DNA of 64,000 nt from NCBI GenBank assembly GCA_964500435.1, contig CAZCNL010000001.1:372001-436000 (forward strand). The letters are read 5' to 3'. Source of the DNA: GWF2-33-9 sp964500435 (lineage in GTDB: Bacteria > Bacteroidota > Ignavibacteria > Kapaibacteriales > UBA2268). Shown here piece by piece: positions 52,219 to 61,494 of this stretch. Positions within the stretch are counted from its first letter, which is position 1. The number at the start of each line of letters is the position of its first letter. The notes beneath the pieces are model-generated. The model ran no database searches. It saw only the letters and a program-made list of their open reading frames with translations, and was not told the DNA's origin. Position numbers and translations under genes: made by a program.

Positions 52219-54050
52219 TCAACTGTAACACTTTTTGCTAAGTTGCGAGGTTTGTCGATATCCCTGTTTAATTCTCGGGCAGTGTAATATGCAAGTAATT
52301 GTAAAGGAATTACAGATAAAATTGGTGTCAAAATTGGCAATGTTTCAGGAATGTATATTATATGATCAGCAAGATTTGATAATTCCTCATTACCTTCATT
52401 TGTAATTGCGAGCACTTTCCCTTTTCTTGCTTTGACTTCTTCGATATTCGAAACTATTTTTTCATAAATTTCATCTTTGGGAGCAATAAAAACTACGGGC
52501 ATATTTTCGTCAATTAGAGCAATTGGACCATGTTTCATTTCTGCAGCTGGATAACCTTCTGCATGGATATAAGATATTTCCTTCAATTTTAATGCACCTT
52601 CAAGAGCTACAGGATAATTATAACCTCTTCCAAGGTATAGATAATTACGGGATTTTGAGTAATCTTTTGCTATTTTTTCAATTGATTCTGCGTTATCAAG
52701 GATTTTTTGAACTTTTTCCGAAATTTCTTCTAATTCTCTCGCAATTTTCACTCCTTCCACAAAAGATATTTTTTTCATTCTACCCAAATATAAAGCTAAT
52801 AATGTTAATGTTGTAAGTTGTGAAGTAAAAGCTTTTGTAGAAGCAACACCTATTTCAGGACCGGCGTGAATATAAATTCCTGCATCAGTATTTCTTGCAA
52901 TTGAGCTTCCAACGACATTTACAATACCAACAACCGTCACACCTCTTTGCTTCGCCTCTTGCACAGCAGCTAAGGTATCTGCTGTTTCACCACTTTGAGA
53001 AATTACAACGACAACATCATCATCATATAAAATCGGGGACCTATATCTGAATTCCGAAGCGTATTCTACTTCAACAGGTATTTGAGCAAGCTGTTCAATT
53101 AAATATTCCCCAACTAATGCTGCATTATACGAAGTTCCACACGCAGTAATAATTATTCGACGGGCATTGCGTAATTTATCTTGAACATTTCTCAAACCAC
53201 CTAATTTGACATTTCCCTCGTCGACTAATAATCTGCCTCGCATTGCATCTTTGATTGTAATTGTTTGTTCAAAGATTTCTTTAAGCATAAAATGCTCAAA
53301 GCCACCTTTTTCTATCTGTTCTAATTCAAACTCTAATGTATGTATTTCGTTATTTGTTGGCACATTCGAAATAGTTTTAGTAATAAAATTATCTCGAGTC
53401 AATATTGCCATTTCGTCATCATTTAAAAATACTACATTTTTTGTATGTTCAATAATTGCAGATGCATCAGAAGCAATAATATACTCATCATCGCCAACTC
53501 CTAAAATCAAAGGGCTCCCACGTCTTGCAGCTATTAATTTGTCGGGTTCGTAAGTTGAAACAAGAGCTATACCGAACGTTCCCCTAACTTCATTTAATGC
53601 CAATCTAACTGATTTTTCTAAATCATTAGTTTTTTTATAAAATCTTTCAATTAAAACAACTAAAACTTCAGTGTCTGTTTCAGAACGGAAAAAATAACCT
53701 TCTTGAAGTAATTTTTGCTTAATTGAAGCGTAATTTTCAATTATTCCATTATGAACTAAGGAAATATTTTGGCTATTGTCGTTATGTGGATGAGCATTTA
53801 CATCGTTTGGAAAGCCATGCGTTGCCCAACGTGTATGAGCAATGCCGATTGTCGCTTTTAATTCCAAATTATCGACAAGTGATTCTAAATCCGCCACTCT
53901 TCCTTTCTTTTTAAAAGTCATAAGACCTTTTGCTTGGTCAATCAATGTCATACCTGCAGAATCATAACCTCGATATTCCATTCTTTTTAATCCAGTTAGA
54001 AGTATAGTTTTAAGTTCTTTTGGTCCGATATATCCGATTATGCCGCACAT
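52215..54050 (-). CDS. glmS: Glutamine-fructose-6-phosphate aminotransferase (isomerizing)
   Basis: A 611-residue GlmS, which makes glucosamine-6-phosphate from fructose-6-phosphate and glutamine, the entry into peptidoglycan and LPS synthesis. The N-terminal glutaminase starts MCGIIGYIGP with catalytic Cys2 and holds HTRWATHGFPNDVNAHPH; two SIS sugar-isomerase domains follow (ACGTSYNAALVGEYLIEQ, SQSGETADTLAA, GRGYNYPVALEGALKLKEIS), and it ends PRNLAKSVTVE as usual. A run of AAAAAAAGGA precedes the ATG. No glmS ribozyme is evident in the short leader. lptD follows with a 4-base overlap. Confidence 0.97.
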   Translation of the reverse strand: MCGIIGYIGPKELKTILLTGLKRMEYRGYDSAGMTLIDQAKGLMTFKKKGRVADLESLVDNLELKATIGIAHTRWATHGFPNDVNAHPHNDNSQNISLVHNGIIENYASIKQKLLQEGYFFRSETDTEVLVVLIERFYKKTNDLEKSVRLALNEVRGTFGIALVSTYEPDKLIAARRGSPLILGVGDDEYIIASDASAIIEHTKNVVFLNDDEMAILTRDNFITKTISNVPTNNEIHTLEFELEQIEKGGFEHFMLKEIFEQTITIKDAMRGRLLVDEGNVKLGGLRNVQDKLRNARRIIITACGTSYNAALVGEYLIEQLAQIPVEVEYASEFRYRSPILYDDDVVVVISQSGETADTLAAVQEAKQRGVTVVGIVNVVGSSIARNTDAGIYIHAGPEIGVASTKAFTSQLTTLTLLALYLGRMKKISFVEGVKIARELEEISEKVQKILDNAESIEKIAKDYSKSRNYLYLGRGYNYPVALEGALKLKEISYIHAEGYPAAEMKHGPIALIDENMPVVFIAPKDEIYEKIVSNIEEVKARKGKVLAITNEGNEELSNLADHIIYIPETLPILTPILSVIPLQLLAYYTARELNRDIDKPRNLAKSVTVE

Positions 54051-54176
54051 TTTTTTCCTTTTTTTTGCTGTTTATTTATTTAAATAAAGAAAAATTGCAA
54101 ATTTTCTTTTTGATAAAATGCAAATTATTTATTTTTTGTTAATTTTATAGTATTTAAATACGATTATTTAAATAAT

Positions 54177-56027
54177 ATGTTTAATAAATTACAGAATTTA
54201 CTCTCTGTCAAACTTTTATTTTTTACAATATTGGGATTTATTTTCCAAAAATTTTTCCATCTGTCTTTTTTGTCATTAAATTATTATTTATTTGCACTTG
54301 TAAGTTTAATTTTATTGTCATTTTTGCTTAAAAAGTACTTTCTTTTTGTTTTTATCGTTTTCTTTTATTTCGGAATATTTGCATCTTATAGGACGAATGA
54401 TTTAGACTATGAATATAACGGGAATTATCCTCCAGAGTTGAAAGGCCTTTTTCGTGGAAAAGTAACAGAAAAATTAAAATCTAAAGAAAATACCTCCAGG
54501 TTTATAATTACAGGTGAAATAACAACTGCATCTTTATACACATTTAAAGACTGTAAGATACACTTCACGTTAATTAAATCAAAAAAAAGAGATTTAAAAT
54601 TAAACGAAGGTGATAAAATTTTTTGCCTTTTGAATTTTCGATTACCCAATAATTCAACTCTACCAAACGAATTTAACGAAAAAAATTACTATCGGTCTTT
54701 GGGTGCTGACTTTACTGCTTACACTTTTTCACAAAATGTAAGTATATTAAATAAATACCAAGAAATTTCATTAAAACAAAACTTGATTAATTCTATTTCT
54801 AATCAAATTGATATGCTTTTCTCAAATCTAACTTCTGGAATTGTGAAAGCTCTTCTTCTGGGTGATAAATCAAACATACCTTTAGAAATAAAGACAAATT
54901 TCTCATTATCAGGTACAGCCCATATTTTAGCGGTTAGCGGATTGCATGTTGGACTTATTGCATCATTGCTTTTTTGGCTCTTTTCGTTTGTAAGATACAA
55001 TTCAGTGAAATTCACTGCATTTGTTTTAGTTCTTTGGAGTTATATTTATTTAATTGGCTTTCAACCTTCAGCGGTTCGAGCTGGTATAATGATAACATTA
55101 TATACACTCACAAGATTTCTTCAGCGTAAACCAGAACCATTGAACATTATAGCTTTGACTATATTAATAGTTCTTGCAATTTCACCAAACTCAATTTACA
55201 GTGCAGGTTTTCAAATGTCAATTGCTTCCATAACAGGAATTACATTACTTTACAAACCATTTTTTAATTTTTTTTATAATACTTTAAATTTAAAAAAAAT
55301 TAAATTCTTAAAAAATTTCATCATTTCAAGTCTAACATTAACATTATCTGCAAGTGTCGTTGTTTCTCCAATTGTAGCGTATTATTTTGGGATTTACTCA
55401 ATTATTTCACCATTGACCAATCTTTTAGTGGTGTTTTTAATGGTCTATTCATTGATTTTAGCAATTCCTTCGGTCATCTTATCTTATTTCTTTTTTCCAT
55501 TAGCACAAATCTTCGCTAATGCATCACAATTACTAATTGAACTCTCTGAAATCATCACAAATTTTTCTGTTAAATTACCCGGAGCTTTTCTTGAGGGACA
55601 AAATGTTTTCATAATTTCTTTGATAATTTCTTTCATTATTTTATATTTACTGACTTCTAAAAGTATCAATCAATTAGCATTTCGTACAATTATTTTTATG
55701 TTTTGTTCTATCTCTTTATATTTTTTTCCTTCCGAAAAGAAATTACCATTTAATGAATATGACCGCCCTACAAGCACGGTAATTGAGTTTCCTAAAAAAA
55801 ATATACTTGTTATATTAGATAAAAAGGATAATAATTCAAATCGATACGATTATGGGCTTTTACGATATTTGGAAGAAAAAAAAGACAGCTTTCAAATATA
55901 CTACGATGGTAAAACCGGAATTCTATTAGAGAACAAAATGAAAAACTTGAATAGTATTATCTGGGTGAAAATCTCGGACAATATCAAGCACTTGATTTAT
56001 GATGAAATTAAGAAAGTAAAAAGTTAG
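54177..56027 (+). CDS. comEC: ComEC/Rec2-type DNA uptake channel, without hydrolase domain
   Basis: A 616-residue membrane protein with the ComEC competence domain. Two helices at the N-terminus and an OB-like DUF4131 part (about 70-190) are followed by the core with FSLSGTAHILAVSGLHVGLI, the family signature, and about eight further helices to about residue 510. The C-terminal metallo-beta-lactamase domain of Bacillus ComEC is absent; only about 90 polar residues remain, as in many Bacteroidota homologues. The protein carries single-stranded DNA across the inner membrane during natural transformation. No other competence gene is adjacent. The ATG at 54177 follows a 126-base AT-rich gap from glmS. 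Confidence 0.87.
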   Translation: MFNKLQNLLSVKLLFFTILGFIFQKFFHLSFLSLNYYLFALVSLILLSFLLKKYFLFVFIVFFYFGIFASYRTNDLDYEYNGNYPPELKGLFRGKVTEKLKSKENTSRFIITGEITTASLYTFKDCKIHFTLIKSKKRDLKLNEGDKIFCLLNFRLPNNSTLPNEFNEKNYYRSLGADFTAYTFSQNVSILNKYQEISLKQNLINSISNQIDMLFSNLTSGIVKALLLGDKSNIPLEIKTNFSLSGTAHILAVSGLHVGLIASLLFWLFSFVRYNSVKFTAFVLVLWSYIYLIGFQPSAVRAGIMITLYTLTRFLQRKPEPLNIIALTILIVLAISPNSIYSAGFQMSIASITGITLLYKPFFNFFYNTLNLKKIKFLKNFIISSLTLTLSASVVVSPIVAYYFGIYSIISPLTNLLVVFLMVYSLILAIPSVILSYFFFPLAQIFANASQLLIELSEIITNFSVKLPGAFLEGQNVFIISLIISFIILYLLTSKSINQLAFRTIIFMFCSISLYFFPSEKKLPFNEYDRPTSTVIEFPKKNILVILDKKDNNSNRYDYGLLRYLEEKKDSFQIYYDGKTGILLENKMKNLNSIIWVKISDNIKHLIYDEIKKVKS

Positions 56028-56040
56028 GATAAGATTGTAA

Positions 56041-58182
56041 TTAAAATTTCCTTATGTATTTAATAAAGTCTTTAACTTTAATTTGAAAATGTTTTAATCT
56101 TGCAAGATTTTCATTAATTGGAGAAGTTTCTAAAATATCAAAATGTGCAATATCTTCGCTGGTAAATGAAGGGTTTTGTTCAGGATAAATTAAACAAAAA
56201 TTATAGTCTTCATATTTATCAATACTTTTTTTCACAAATGAGGAATATAAAATGTTATGAGAAATACCTTTTTTTCTGGATTCTAAAAAGATAAAGAAAT
56301 AATCAATGGAAAAATTCAAGCTAAGTTCTTCTACATCCTCAATTTTCTGCAAAATTTGTGTTGAATAAATTTCAGGCAACTTTAAATTTTTCTGGATGTA
56401 AATTATTTTATTAATTGTTTTTTGTAAACCAATAAAATTAATTTTCATATTTGCATTTTCTGCTAAAGTAAAAATAGTTCTAATAACTTTGTTAAACCCG
56501 ACTTCATATTCAGCATTTTCGGGCAAAACGACGTAGATTTGGTCTATCGTGTTTAAAGGATATGGATTATGAACAACGAATGTAGTTTTATTGAAATCAT
56601 CCAAGATATCGTTTAAAATATCACCAAAAAGTTTTGTAAAAAATGAAGATTTCGTGTTTATTCCTATAACTAAGTCAGTAATAAAATTTTCTTTTGCTGC
56701 ACGTGTTATACCTTCAGGAATATTGATGTAAATTCTTGATGTTAAAACAATTTTTTCTGAAAAGTTTGGAGAAAGTTTTTTTGCATTTTTGTTGATTATA
56801 TTCAAACATTGTTTCATATTATTTTGTAATTGCTCTTCATCTTCGACAACTCTTAAAGCAATAATTGGTTCCTGATTTTCTTTTTGTTTTATCATAAAAC
56901 TAAATTCAATCAACCTTGCGATATTATCTGGATTTGAAATTGGAGTCATTATCCTTTGAATTTCTTTAATTTGAATATCAGGTTCTTTGTCCAATTTAAT
57001 CACAATTTGTTTTCCAGTATTTTCTGTTATAAACGTGCTTAAAAGGGATGAAACCAAAATAACTAAAACAGTGCTGTCAAAAATTGCTTCATTTATTATT
57101 TCTAACTTTAAACCGACAAGTGCTATTGCGAGTAAAGCAGCTGCTTGGGAAATACTTAATCCAAACATAAACATTTTATCATTGCTTGAAAATTTGAATG
57201 ATTTTTGAATAATCGATGCTGCTATGTATTTCGAAGTTAATGATAATATGAGTAGCAGCAAAGCATAATTTATAACTTCATAACTTTTGAAAACAACACC
57301 AATATTAATCATCATTCCAATTTCAATCAAGAAAAAAGGAATAAAAATCGAGTTACCAAAGAAATTGATTCTATCTATTAGAATCGAATTTTTTGGAATT
57401 AATCTATTCAGTGTCAAACCAGCAGCAAATGCCCCAATTATTGGTTCTAATCCTGCTAATTCAGCTAAAAAACAAGATAAAAACAACATAGCAAGAACAA
57501 AAATGTATTGCCAACTTCCTTCTAACTCAGTTCTTCGGAAAAACAATTTGGTTATTTTGGGATATAAATAAAATATGATAATTATATAAATTATGAGACT
57601 AATGGATAATTTTACGATAAAAAAAGATGTAAAGTCGTTCAATTTTAACATCTTAATAAATACTAATTCTAGCAAGGAAAGTAAATCGGCAACAATTAAA
57701 CCGCCAATTGTAATTGGCATTGTCTTATATTTTACCAATCCTAATCTGCTTACAATTGGATAAGAAACTAAAGTAAATGAGGTGATTGCACCTGATAACA
57801 ATAATGATGCTGCAAATTCATAATGTAAAATGTAATAGAATGTAATAATACCTATAATATTTGAAATAACAAACATTAAAAGCCCATATAGCAAACTTTT
57901 AAATTTGTGCGAGATAAACTCATTAAAATCAAGTTCAATTCCTGCTAAAAACATTAAATATAAAAGTCCAACAGTCCCAAATAAGATAAAACTACTATCC
58001 ATCGCAAGCAAATTTAATCCGTGTGGACCTATAACTATACCTGCAATTATAATTCCAACAATTCCTGGTATTTTCAATCTTTTGAATATTTGTGGTGCAA
58101 GTAAAATTGTAAATAATACAAGTGAAAAAATTATCACAGGATTTGTAAAGGGTAAGGTTATATGTGGTAGATATTTATCCAA
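56041..58182 (-). CDS. Kef/CPA2-type cation:proton antiporter
   Basis: A 713-residue protein: about twelve transmembrane helices to residue 390 of the Na+/H+ exchanger (CPA2) fold, then about 320 cytosolic residues that look like two universal-stress-protein-like units (EPIIALRVVEDEEQLQNNMK; FITDLVIGINTKSSFFTKLF). Family stretches: PGIVGIIIAGIVIGPHGLNL, LMFLAGIELDFNEF, and EPIIGAFAAGLTLNRLIP. It lacks the RCK/TrkA-N domain of E. coli KefB and KefC. It would exchange Na+ or K+ against protons at the inner membrane; which ion is unknown. Similar antiporters with USP-like tails are common in Bacteroidota. It stands alone, downstream of a terminator. Confidence 0.87.
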   Translation of the reverse strand: MDKYLPHITLPFTNPVIIFSLVLFTILLAPQIFKRLKIPGIVGIIIAGIVIGPHGLNLLAMDSSFILFGTVGLLYLMFLAGIELDFNEFISHKFKSLLYGLLMFVISNIIGIITFYYILHYEFAASLLLSGAITSFTLVSYPIVSRLGLVKYKTMPITIGGLIVADLLSLLELVFIKMLKLNDFTSFFIVKLSISLIIYIIIIFYLYPKITKLFFRRTELEGSWQYIFVLAMLFLSCFLAELAGLEPIIGAFAAGLTLNRLIPKNSILIDRINFFGNSIFIPFFLIEIGMMINIGVVFKSYEVINYALLLLILSLTSKYIAASIIQKSFKFSSNDKMFMFGLSISQAAALLAIALVGLKLEIINEAIFDSTVLVILVSSLLSTFITENTGKQIVIKLDKEPDIQIKEIQRIMTPISNPDNIARLIEFSFMIKQKENQEPIIALRVVEDEEQLQNNMKQCLNIINKNAKKLSPNFSEKIVLTSRIYINIPEGITRAAKENFITDLVIGINTKSSFFTKLFGDILNDILDDFNKTTFVVHNPYPLNTIDQIYVVLPENAEYEVGFNKVIRTIFTLAENANMKINFIGLQKTINKIIYIQKNLKLPEIYSTQILQKIEDVEELSLNFSIDYFFIFLESRKKGISHNILYSSFVKKSIDKYEDYNFCLIYPEQNPSFTSEDIAHFDILETSPINENLARLKHFQIKVKDFIKYIRKF

Positions 58183-58263
58183 TAGGTATAATTCTGCTAA
58201 TGGTTTTTATAAATATAAACTAATAAATTGTTTTAGGTGTTTTTTTGAATTTTTAGTTAAAAA

Positions 58264-58300
58264 AAGCTAACTTTCATTTGAAAATAGCAAAAGTTAGCTT
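58264..58300 (-). terminator. Intrinsic terminator after the hyperacidic gene
   Basis: AAGCTAACTTT at 58264-58274 pairs perfectly with AAAGTTAGCTT at 58290-58300. On the minus strand seven T follow. It separates the gene at 58336-58596 from the antiporter gene. Confidence 0.9.
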
Positions 58301-58335
58301 CAAACTTAAATTACTTTGATGAATTTAATTAAAAA

Positions 58336-58596
58336 CTAATTATCATCATCATCAAATAAATCTTCTTCATCATCAAAGTCGTCATCAAACTCTTCTTCGT
58401 CAAAATCATCTTCTATTTCATCGTCTTCATCAAAATCGTCGTCATCAAAATCAAATTCATCGTTAAAATCATCTTCAAATTCTTCGTCATCAAACTCTTC
58501 TTCGTCAAAATCATCGGCAAAATCGTCCAAATCATCATGCTTGCTTGCTAATAGCGCCGCTGGAAAGTTAAACAAAAACAATTCTTCATTATACAT
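58336..58596 (-). CDS. Hyperacidic Asp/Glu-rich small protein
   Basis: An 86-residue protein whose first 20 residues are ordinary (MYNEELFLFNFPAALLASKH) and whose remaining 66 are nearly all Asp and Glu with regular Phe (DDFDEEEFDD units). No signal peptide or fold is evident. The gene has its own terminator and an upstream gap, so it is likely expressed. A 30-base exact direct repeat inside shows growth by internal duplication. Function is unknown; acidic Phe-spaced tails can bind metals, basic proteins or ribosomes, and RNA polymerase delta and some heat-shock factors have similar tails, but nothing here proves a link. Confidence 0.65.
   Translation of the reverse strand: MYNEELFLFNFPAALLASKHDDLDDFADDFDEEEFDDEEFEDDFNDEFDFDDDDFDEDDEIEDDFDEEEFDDDFDDEEDLFDDDDN
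58381..58515. repeat. 30-base direct repeat within the hyperacidic gene
   Basis: The same 30 bases stand at 58381-58410 and 58486-58515, with degenerate TCA/TCT/TCG trinucleotides between. They encode DDFDEEEFDD in frame. The stretch behaves like an imperfect triplet array and could expand or contract by slippage in steps of 3. Confidence 0.9.
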
Positions 58597-58711
58597 AATA
58601 TTACCTCATTTTTATTTTATAAAGTTTACTTTCTTTGACTTTTATTTTCAATTTAATTTCAAATTCTTTCAAAATTATGAAAAATGTTCAGAAAAAAAAA
58701 TTTTTTATACG

Positions 58712-59461
58712 TTAAAAATATTTTTCTATTAAATTTATTAATTCATTCAGAATTTTCGCTGCGTTACCTTTCAAGAAAACATCTGATATTGTATCACTGT
58801 ATGTTGATTTAGTTGTATTGACTTCAATTATTATTGCACCTTGATCTTTTGCTGTATGTGGGATTAGTGACGCAGGCATAACCTCACCACTTGTCCCAAT
58901 AATTAAAAATACATCTGATAGATAAGCTTCTCTAATTGCTGAATTATAAACATCATTTGGGATATCTTCTCCAAAAAAAACAAAATTTGGTTTTAAAAGT
59001 CCTCCACAACTTGGGCATAAAGGTATTTCTTTTTCTAAATTTATTTGGTTGAGTGCATACAACTTTTTGCAAGATGTGCAAATTACTTCACGTGAATTAC
59101 CGTGAAATTCATAAACATTTTTATTCCCCGCAAGTTGATGCAATCCATCGATATTCTGAGTAATAACGCTTCTTAATTTATGCATCTTTTCCAAACTTAC
59201 TAAACTATAATGAGCTAAATTTGGCTTAGCATTAATAATATTTTTGATAAACAATTCCTTAATTAAACTCCAAGACTCTTTTGGGTTTTCAAAAAAATAA
59301 TTAATTTCTAACAAATTAGGATTATATTTCATCCAAAGACCACCTTCACCACGAAAAGATTGAATACCACTATCAGTAGATATCCCCGCACCCGTGAATG
59401 CAGTAATTTGTTTTGCTTTACTTATGAATTCTATTACTTTTTTGATTTCTGTTTTTTCCAT
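58712..59461 (-). CDS. cobB: Sirtuin NAD-dependent protein deacylase
   Basis: A 249-residue Sir2-family enzyme that removes acetyl or other acyl groups from lysines at the cost of NAD. NAD site: TAFTGAGISTDSGIQSFRGE; TQNIDGLHQLAG; catalytic His in YEFHGNSRE; the zinc ribbon has four Cys in ICTSCKKL and PLCPSCGGLLKP, followed by NFVFFGEDIP; IIGTSGEVMPAS closes the pocket. Length is that of bacterial CobB (about 240-275). The acyl preference cannot be read safely. It is divergent from korA across 190 bases and ends 115 bases from the hyperacidic gene. Confidence 0.95.
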   Translation of the reverse strand: MEKTEIKKVIEFISKAKQITAFTGAGISTDSGIQSFRGEGGLWMKYNPNLLEINYFFENPKESWSLIKELFIKNIINAKPNLAHYSLVSLEKMHKLRSVITQNIDGLHQLAGNKNVYEFHGNSREVICTSCKKLYALNQINLEKEIPLCPSCGGLLKPNFVFFGEDIPNDVYNSAIREAYLSDVFLIIGTSGEVMPASLIPHTAKDQGAIIIEVNTTKSTYSDTISDVFLKGNAAKILNELINLIEKYF

Positions 59462-59532
59462 ATCTCAAATATAATCAATAAAAATTAAATACAAACTCAT
59501 AAAAATCAATAATAAGTTAATAACAAATAAAC

Positions 59533-59559
59533 AACGTTAAACGTTTTTTCATAATTTTG
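59533..59559 (+). promoter_or_regulatory. korA upstream region: AACGTT repeats and -7-like element
   Basis: AACGTTAAACGTT at 59533-59545 holds two AACGTT palindromes in tandem, followed by TAATTTTG at 59552-59559, which fits the -7 element but lacks a TTTG 19 bases upstream. A start here would give a leader of about 85 bases before korA. Confidence 0.4.
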
Positions 59560-59651
59560 AATTTATTCAAAATTAAATTTATAGAATTCTAAATTTTAAA
59601 TAAAAAAATTACCATAGATTAAATTCTAATTCATTTATTTAAGTAGTAAAA

Positions 59652-61490
59652 ATGGAAAAAAGATTTATTATAACTGATGATGTAACAGTTCGTTTTGCTG
59701 GAGATTCCGGAGATGGAATGCAAATGACCGGTACTTTGTTTTCAAAGAATTCAGGTTCAATTGGTGCAGATGTTAATACATTTCCAGATTATCCATCAGA
59801 AATTCGACCACCCGCAGATACTTTGTATGGAGTAAGTGCATATCAAGTGCATTTTGGTTCAAAAAAAATGAACACTATGGGCGACAAAATTGATGTTTTG
59901 TTCGCTATGAATGCCGCTTCATTAAAAGTTAACATACCAAATTTGAAAAAAGGTGCAATGGTTATTGTTAATTTAGCAGGCTTTGGTCCAAAAAATTTAA
60001 GTCTTGCTAAATACGAGTCAAATCCATTAGAAGATGGTTCTCTTAGCGATTTCGAAGTTCACGCTATCGATATACCTGAACTTATGAAACAAGAGCTTAG
60101 CGATTTAAGCTTACCAATTAATCAAATCGAAAGAACTAAGAATTTCTTTGCTTTAGGCTTAGCATATTGGCTATTTAACCAACCTTTAGAATTAACATTA
60201 CGTTGGTTGAAATCAAAATTTGGTAAGAAAATTGAAATTTATGAATCAAATGCTCGAGCTTTGAAAGCAGGATATATTTATGCTGAAGAAAGTGATGAAT
60301 TTGATATTTACTTTAAAGTTCCAAGCGCAAATAACCAAAAAGGCTTTTATAGAAATATTACAGGAAATGAAGCTGCAGCACTTGGTTTAGTAGCTGCATC
60401 CAAAAACAGCGGATTACCTTTATATCTTGGCTCATATCCAATAACCCCAGCAACAGAAATACTTCACCATTTGTCTGGTTACAAACAATATGGTGTAAAA
60501 ATATTACAAGCAGAAGATGAAATCGCTGGAATTGCATCAGCAATTGGTGCAGCTTATGCCGGTAATTTAGCAGCAACTACAACAAGTGGTCCTGGTTTAT
60601 CCTTAAAAGTAGAGTCAATGGGATTGGCTGTAATTATGGAATTACCATTAGTCATTATTGACGTTCAAAGAGCAGGTCCGAGTACTGGTATGCCAACAAA
60701 ACCAGAACAAGGCGATTTATTGATGGCTATGTTCGGTCGACATGGCGAAGCTCCAATGCCAATTATTGCTGCTCAAAGTGCAGCAGATTGCTTTTATGCA
60801 ACTTATGAAGCTGCAAAAATTGCCTTGAAATATATGACTCCAATTATTGTTCTTACCGATGGTTACCTGGCTCAAGGAACCGAACCTTGGCGAATTCCAA
60901 CTTTAAATGAACTTCCAAAATTAGAGTATAAAATGGCTGACAAGCCAGAGGACTTTGCACCATACAAAAGAGATCCTGAAACATTAGCTCGTCAATGGAG
61001 CATCCCGGGGATGCCCGGATTAGAACACCAAATTGGCGGTCTCGAAAAAGAAAATATAACTGGAATTGTTTCTCAAGACCCAAAAAATCACCAATTAATG
61101 AGTGAAATACGTGCTCAAAAAGTCGCAAATATCGTAAAAGATGTACCTGATGCCGTAATTGAAGGTGAACAAACTGGCGATATTGTTATTCTTGGTTGGG
61201 GAAGCTCATACGGTGCTATTAAAAATAGCTTTGATAAATTACGTGCTGAAGGTCATAAATTATCCTTTATTCATCTTAGATGGCTTAACCCTCTTCCTAA
61301 AAACTTAGGTGAACTTCTAAAAGGTTTCAAACGTATATTTATTCCTGAAATGAACCTTGGTCAACTTTCTTGGTTAATTCAATCTAAATATTTATTGCCA
61401 ACAATTGGGTATCATAAAATCCAAGGTAAACCATTTACTGCAATTGAAATAGAAAATGAGTTATTAAAATTATTAAATGGAAAGGAATAA
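59652..61490 (+). CDS. korA: 2-oxoacid:ferredoxin oxidoreductase, alpha (gamma-alpha fused)
   Basis: A 612-residue fusion of the gamma and alpha domains of a 2-oxoacid:ferredoxin oxidoreductase, of the two-subunit 2-oxoglutarate type (KorA). The gamma part has RFAGDSGDGMQMTGTLFSKN (about residues 14-33), the alpha part begins near 220 and holds YLGSYPITPATEILHHLSGY and EDEIAGIASAIGAAYAG. With KorB it oxidises 2-oxoglutarate to succinyl-CoA and reduces ferredoxin, replacing or complementing the dehydrogenase complex; sucC at 33855 would use its product. The substrate preference (2-oxoglutarate rather than pyruvate) is inferred from the subunit plan. Confidence 0.93.
   Translation: MEKRFIITDDVTVRFAGDSGDGMQMTGTLFSKNSGSIGADVNTFPDYPSEIRPPADTLYGVSAYQVHFGSKKMNTMGDKIDVLFAMNAASLKVNIPNLKKGAMVIVNLAGFGPKNLSLAKYESNPLEDGSLSDFEVHAIDIPELMKQELSDLSLPINQIERTKNFFALGLAYWLFNQPLELTLRWLKSKFGKKIEIYESNARALKAGYIYAEESDEFDIYFKVPSANNQKGFYRNITGNEAAALGLVAASKNSGLPLYLGSYPITPATEILHHLSGYKQYGVKILQAEDEIAGIASAIGAAYAGNLAATTTSGPGLSLKVESMGLAVIMELPLVIIDVQRAGPSTGMPTKPEQGDLLMAMFGRHGEAPMPIIAAQSAADCFYATYEAAKIALKYMTPIIVLTDGYLAQGTEPWRIPTLNELPKLEYKMADKPEDFAPYKRDPETLARQWSIPGMPGLEHQIGGLEKENITGIVSQDPKNHQLMSEIRAQKVANIVKDVPDAVIEGEQTGDIVILGWGSSYGAIKNSFDKLRAEGHKLSFIHLRWLNPLPKNLGELLKGFKRIFIPEMNLGQLSWLIQSKYLLPTIGYHKIQGKPFTAIEIENELLKLLNGKE
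61481..61486 (+). promoter_or_regulatory. Ribosome-binding site fixing the korB start
   Basis: AAAGGA lies 8 bases before ATG 61495. It decides against the in-frame ATG at 61477, which would overlap korA by 14 bases and has no such site. Confidence 0.7.
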
Positions 61491-61494
61491 TAAA

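Noticed and set aside
54177..56027. comEC as a truncated pseudogene
   Set aside because: The missing C-terminal hydrolase domain is common in Bacteroidota ComEC, and the frame is intact with the conserved core.
57905..58270. Plus-strand frame opposite the antiporter start
   Set aside because: Lies over a conserved membrane protein gene and its composition reflects the opposite strand.
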